Virus record (IMG/VR): IMGVR_UViG_3300009034_000060
Location: 1 to 49,576 of that record
DNA from: a virus
Strand: one strand, 5' to 3'
DNA: 49,576 nucleotides
The stretch's first letter is position 1, and the number at the start of each line of letters is the position of its first letter. A program made the translations under genes and the position numbers. Shown here piece after piece: positions 46,888-49,576 of the stretch. The notes under the pieces were generated by a model that did no database searches, had not been told where the DNA came from, and saw nothing but the letters and a program-made list of their open reading frames with translations.

Positions 46888-48381
46888 TTACCAAACTGAT
46901 TTCCAGCTTTGGGTGCTTGTTACTGTTTCTGTTGATATATATAAAGTATTATCATCCGTATTGTAAAATAAACTGCCCTCATTATATCCTGAGGAGGGTA
47001 ATGTATTTGAAGATTGCGGATATAATCCGCCAGAAACTTGAGTATGCGTCGAAAGAAGAATTCCAGTTATCCCATGGTCAAATGTCGCAGAAGTAGAATA
47101 GCCTACTCTAAAAGTGGCGGGAATCTCAGTTGTGGTGGCATCAGGAGTTCCATCTGTCGCACTTACCAATGCCCACATATCAAAATAATGTTGCGCACTA
47201 CAATCCGCATTATCTCTTTCCCCTATAACTACAAAAGAAGCATCATTAGTATCCGCATTTTCTCTATTAGCTATAATTATTGTAGGTGAAAGATAATCGT
47301 TAAAATGTGTCATTCCTGTAAATCCTAATGCATGAGAAAGCATCAGTACATTAGTATCAGAGGCGACATACTTGAGAAAATACATATGAAGAAAATCGTC
47401 TTGTATACCATTTGGAACATAAATAAATTTTACATCGTAAGAGGAACCAAAAGAAAACGCCCTATCATCAAGAACAGAATTATTATAACCTGCAATTAAT
47501 AACCTATCATTCAAATATGTCCATTTATCTACATATAACCCATAAGATTGTGACCCATATAATCCAAGTAATGCTTCTGACGGTTCATTACCAGTAGCAC
47601 CTGTGATAGATGAATCAAATTTAATTGGATGATTGTCTTCTACTCCTCCAGTTGAACTTTTATTTATTATAAAACGGTCTTTTGCTTCTGTTAATAATAT
47701 TTTTAATAAACCATCAGAATTAGTTGTCATTGTAGAAACATTGTTAATTCCAAAATCCGCCATATCCAAATCACTTGTTGCTGTCCCTATCCATCCCCCC
47801 CCGGCAGGTGGAGAACTTACCTGCACCGTTCCGTCAGCCCATATTATTTTCGTTACGCCTTCCACAGAACTCGACGTCTGTAAATCATATGCGCCTAGAT
47901 CAATAGAACCTGTCATCGTTCCGCCAGATTTCTGTAAATAAGTGGCCGCAGCGCTTGATTTTGTCAAACAAGTTGAAGTCGCTATTGATATATCCGAAAA
48001 TTTATTATCCAAAAAGTCCTGCTGGTAATAAGTCGCAGTAGCGGATGATTTTGAAAGATAGGGAAGCACTGCCGAAGTTGTTGCGGCTGCTACTTCTGTG
48101 TCTGTTGCGTAATCAGACCCATTGACACCGTCTAATAATTCACTATCTGCTGCTTTTGCAGTTTTTTGGAGATAAGTTGCTGCCGCCGAACTCTTTTGAA
48201 GATAAGTAGCAGTAATTGAAGAAACGTTTAAATATTTAGAAGCATCAAAAACATTCGTAACCGAAACTGTGGCATCCGTATCATCAATACTTATACTGAC
48301 GGATACATCATCGGACGCATATAACTGTGTGCATAACAATAAAAATATGGATAAAAAATAGAGAAAAACAGTTTTTTTCAT
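46888..48381 (-). CDS. Exported fibre-like repeat protein, 497 aa
   Basis: The signal peptide MKKTVFLYFLSIFLLLCTQL YA is followed by at least four copies of the SSAAATYLQK type repeat (about 20 residues each), a known design of phage tail fibres. Next come GGTMTGSIDLGAYDLQ and, near the end, EGSLFYNTDDNTLYISTETV, similar to the fibre at 30193-32232. The middle carries a globular region with many Asp/Asn turns. It is the first large gene of block 1. Export is predicted, so the product may be displayed on the infected cell. Confidence 0.82.
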   Translation of the reverse strand: MKKTVFLYFLSIFLLLCTQLYASDDVSVSISIDDTDATVSVTNVFDASKYLNVSSITATYLQKSSAAATYLQKTAKAADSELLDGVNGSDYATDTEVAAATTSAVLPYLSKSSATATYYQQDFLDNKFSDISIATSTCLTKSSAAATYLQKSGGTMTGSIDLGAYDLQTSSSVEGVTKIIWADGTVQVSSPPAGGGWIGTATSDLDMADFGINNVSTMTTNSDGLLKILLTEAKDRFIINKSSTGGVEDNHPIKFDSSITGATGNEPSEALLGLYGSQSYGLYVDKWTYLNDRLLIAGYNNSVLDDRAFSFGSSYDVKFIYVPNGIQDDFLHMYFLKYVASDTNVLMLSHALGFTGMTHFNDYLSPTIIIANRENADTNDASFVVIGERDNADCSAQHYFDMWALVSATDGTPDATTTEIPATFRVGYSTSATFDHGITGILLSTHTQVSGGLYPQSSNTLPSSGYNEGSLFYNTDDNTLYISTETVTSTQSWKSVW

Positions 48382-48773
48382 TCTGTTCTAATTGTAATAT
48401 CTTCTAAGAATTCCATCGAACCGCTATCGAATGTTCTTATTCTGCCTTCGGCATTCCTGTACTGCATATCATAATAATAGGAACCCACTCGAGAGGCTGT
48501 TTCTGTGCTGTATATGATAAAAGATGTTTCCCCGTTAGTAGCATCATCATGGACTGTAATATCCTTCGTTATGAGCGCATTTGCATCCAAATCGGCTCTT
48601 GAAGTCTTCATAGTAAAAAATACTGTCCATGTCGATATATCTACGGCAGCTCCGGCACTGTCAGTAAATGTTAAAGCAAATGTATGATCGTCTCCACGAT
48701 AAAATTCATAGTCGGTAGCAAATGCAATTGAAACAAAAAATAATATAACACATAAGCTAATTAGTTTTTTCAT
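48378..48773 (-). CDS. Exported BppU-like / tail-associated protein, 131 aa
   Basis: Signal peptide MKKLISLCVILFFVSIAFA, then YEFYRGDDHTFALTFTDSAG followed by TWTVFFTMKTSRADLDANAL, and a C-terminal GSYYYDMQYRNAEGRIRTFD. The RGDxFxLxFxD ... TVxFTxK pattern is that of N-terminal baseplate domains (BppU-like) that hold fibres. Here it has a signal peptide. It overlaps the fibre-like gene by four bases and is likely its partner. Confidence 0.75.
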   Translation of the reverse strand: MKKLISLCVILFFVSIAFATDYEFYRGDDHTFALTFTDSAGAAVDISTWTVFFTMKTSRADLDANALITKDITVHDDATNGETSFIIYSTETASRVGSYYYDMQYRNAEGRIRTFDSGSMEFLEDITIRTE

Positions 48774-48970
48774 TGTTTCTGTCCTGGTTTCTGTACTAAA
48801 ATCTCCTCAAGCATTGTCTTTAATTTTTCCTGCAAGGTCTTGAGTTTACTTATCTTATCGTCTATGTCTTTCTGCAATGCTTCCATTTCAGCACGAAGTC
48901 TTACTATATCTTTTCTCTGTCTTTCAAGTTTATCAAATTTCTTTGCTTTTTGTTTGTTAGTTAAAAACAT
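48770..48970 (-). CDS. Coiled-coil protein, 66 aa
   Basis: MFLTNKQKAKKFDKLERQRK then DIVRLRAEMEALQKDIDDKI and KLKTLQEKLKTMLEEILVQK: a continuous heptad-repeat coiled coil. It overlaps the exported BppU-like gene by four bases. It may be a scaffold, chaperone or spanin-like linker; not recognised. The ATG immediately follows the TAG of the 33-residue zinc peptide. Confidence 0.7.
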   Translation of the reverse strand: MFLTNKQKAKKFDKLERQRKDIVRLRAEMEALQKDIDDKISKLKTLQEKLKTMLEEILVQKPGQKQ

Positions 48971-48971
48971 T

Positions 48972-49073
48972 CTAACTTGTCCGGCTTCGGAGTCCGCAAA
49001 CTAGGCAGTATCCGCATTTGGCGCATTTAAGGGCATTTTTCTTATTCCGGTATGAACATCTGGGACATATCAT
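48972..49073 (-). CDS. Zinc-ribbon micro-protein, 33 aa
   Basis: ATG 49073 with GAAGGAAAT about 6-8 bases upstream encodes MICPRCSYRNKKNALKCAKC followed by GYCLVCGLRSRTS: three CxxC pairs in 33 residues, a compact zinc ribbon. It is the first gene after the perfect promoter at 49117-49145. Confidence 0.72.
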   Translation of the reverse strand: MICPRCSYRNKKNALKCAKCGYCLVCGLRSRTS

Positions 49074-49116
49074 TTGGGTATTTCCTTCGCTATTGCTATC
49101 AGTTATATATATATAT

Positions 49117-49145
49117 ATTATAAATTAAAAGGGTGGACTTGTCAA
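49117..49145 (-). promoter_or_regulatory. Perfect consensus promoter of block 1
   Basis: Minus strand TTGACA (49145-49140), 17-base spacer, TATAAT (49122-49117): the exact sigma-70 consensus. A TA-dinucleotide run follows. It would transcribe the zinc micro-protein, the exported fibre-like gene and later the terminase, portal and ligase genes. Confidence 0.9.
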
Positions 49146-49164
49146 GGGGGGAGGATTAGCATTA

Positions 49165-49461
49165 TTAGCTTTTTCGTTTTTTGCATTTCCCACAGTAATG
49201 GTCAAAAAAATTATTCCCCATACAATATAACTCCTGGTCGGGCTTGTTCTTTTTTCCGCAATTATCACAGCGTCGCAGGTTGCCACGTTTGCATTTGGGG
49301 CATTCGTAATGTTTTAACTTTACTTTTTTAATTCCAGCAGTATAATTTATAAGTTCTGTAAGATAGGTTTTTTTATTTAACTTTCTCAATCTTATATCCC
49401 CAACAAAGAAATATATTTTGATTGATTCGCACTCTCCCGCCCAATATTCCCCATTTTTCAT
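49165..49461 (-). CDS. Zinc-ribbon protein, 98 aa
   Basis: ATG 49461 (MKNGEYWAGECESIKIYFFV) with GAAGAT upstream is preferred; a TTG at 49473 is an alternative. The C-terminal half has CPKCKRGNL, CDNCGKK, C (MGNNF) and CGKCKKRKS, a two-zinc ribbon, preceded by a strand-rich N-terminal part. Its first 89 bases overlap, in another frame, the gene that crosses the junction. Nucleic-acid binding is plausible. Confidence 0.68.
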   Translation of the reverse strand: MKNGEYWAGECESIKIYFFVGDIRLRKLNKKTYLTELINYTAGIKKVKLKHYECPKCKRGNLRRCDNCGKKNKPDQELYCMGNNFFDHYCGKCKKRKS

Positions 49462-49576
49462 TATTATCTTCAATTAACGACCACTTATTTGCGGTAGAAG
49501 AATATCTTATTTCTCCCTCAATATATTTACCGTCATTCTCCCAGTAATATCGGATTCTATCCCCATTTGATAATTC
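49373..49576 (-). CDS. Small hypothetical protein, C-terminal part (gene crosses the contig junction)
   Basis: Continuation of the frame that starts at 161 on the other end. The last residues, WGILGGRVRINQNIFLCWG YKIEKVK, end at TAA 49373-49375. Bases 49458-49576 duplicate positions 1-119. In this window the frame is open to the edge. Confidence 0.5.
   Translation of the reverse strand, partial: ELSNGDRIRYYWENDGKYIEGEIRYSSTANKWSLIEDNNEKWGILGGRVRINQNIFLCWGYKIEKVK
49458..49576. repeat. Terminal direct repeat, right copy
   Basis: Exact copy of bases 1-119; see the left copy. It marks the closing overlap of a circular 49,457-bp molecule. Confidence 0.95.

Noticed and set aside
1-49576. tRNA genes, CRISPR arrays, integrase or reverse-transcriptase (DGR) systems
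   Set aside because: No cloverleaf with GTTC-type loop, no regular repeat-spacer array, no tyrosine/serine recombinase motif and no reverse transcriptase motif was seen on either strand.

Overview
The window is one complete, circularly closed genome of a tailed double-stranded DNA phage with a long non-contractile tail (siphovirus morphology inferred). Bases 1-119 are repeated exactly at 49458-49576, so the unit length is 49,457 bp. Such an overlap is what a de Bruijn assembler leaves on a circular contig, and it fits a circularly permuted (headful-packaged) or circular genome. One gene is cut by the window edge. No integrase, lysis repressor, tRNA, rRNA, CRISPR array or DNA polymerase was recognised, so a virulent life style is likely but not proven. 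The DNA is AT-rich, ribosome sites are AGGAGG-like and promoters are close to the sigma-70 consensus. Several encoded proteins have Sec signal peptides, and some look like small outer-membrane barrels. This suggests a Gram-negative-type (two-membrane) host. The host phylum cannot be read from the sequence; an uncultivated environmental lineage is a guess.

Every supported gene lies on the minus strand, so transcription runs from high to low coordinates. Block 1 starts at a perfect TTGACA/17/TATAAT promoter (49145-49117). It encodes small zinc proteins, an exported fibre-like protein (46888-48381), terminase (TerL), portal and minor head protein. It ends with two large genes that look like a DNA end-processing pair: an ATP-dependent ligase with a polymerase-beta-like nucleotidyltransferase region (38452-41100) and a protein with tandem LigD-type phosphoesterase-like domains (36794-38455). 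Block 2 starts at the promoter 36789-36761. It holds a protease-scaffold-capsid fusion, more exported fibre-like proteins, connector and tail genes, tape measure, baseplate-like proteins, a lysis/membrane cluster, an M15 endolysin and a VRR-NUC nuclease. A third promoter (18658-18630) drives one exported protein with a fused DNA-binding module and ends at a clear terminator.

Block 3 starts at the promoter 17701-17673. It carries many small proteins and a Bet/exonuclease recombination module, then an HNH endonuclease, two amino-DNA methyltransferases and a Lar-like anti-restriction protein. Block 4 starts at the promoter 9235-9206. It holds the replication genes (primase-helicase and a loader/initiator-like protein), two more homing-type endonucleases, an ASCH protein, a cytosine-5 methyltransferase and another methyltransferase-like protein, and many tiny genes.

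Five points stand out. (1) The ligase/nucleotidyltransferase plus phosphoesterase pair sits inside the head operon. (2) Five short leader sequences occur twice in the same order (2.4-3.9 kb and 10.3-11.3 kb), with unrelated genes between them. (3) Two covarying pseudoknot leaders lie just downstream of two promoters. (4) At least five structural-looking fibre-type proteins start with Sec signal peptides. (5) One beta-rich domain is present in both the capsid protein and the tail tube protein. All functional calls come from reading motifs in the sequence; no database search was run.
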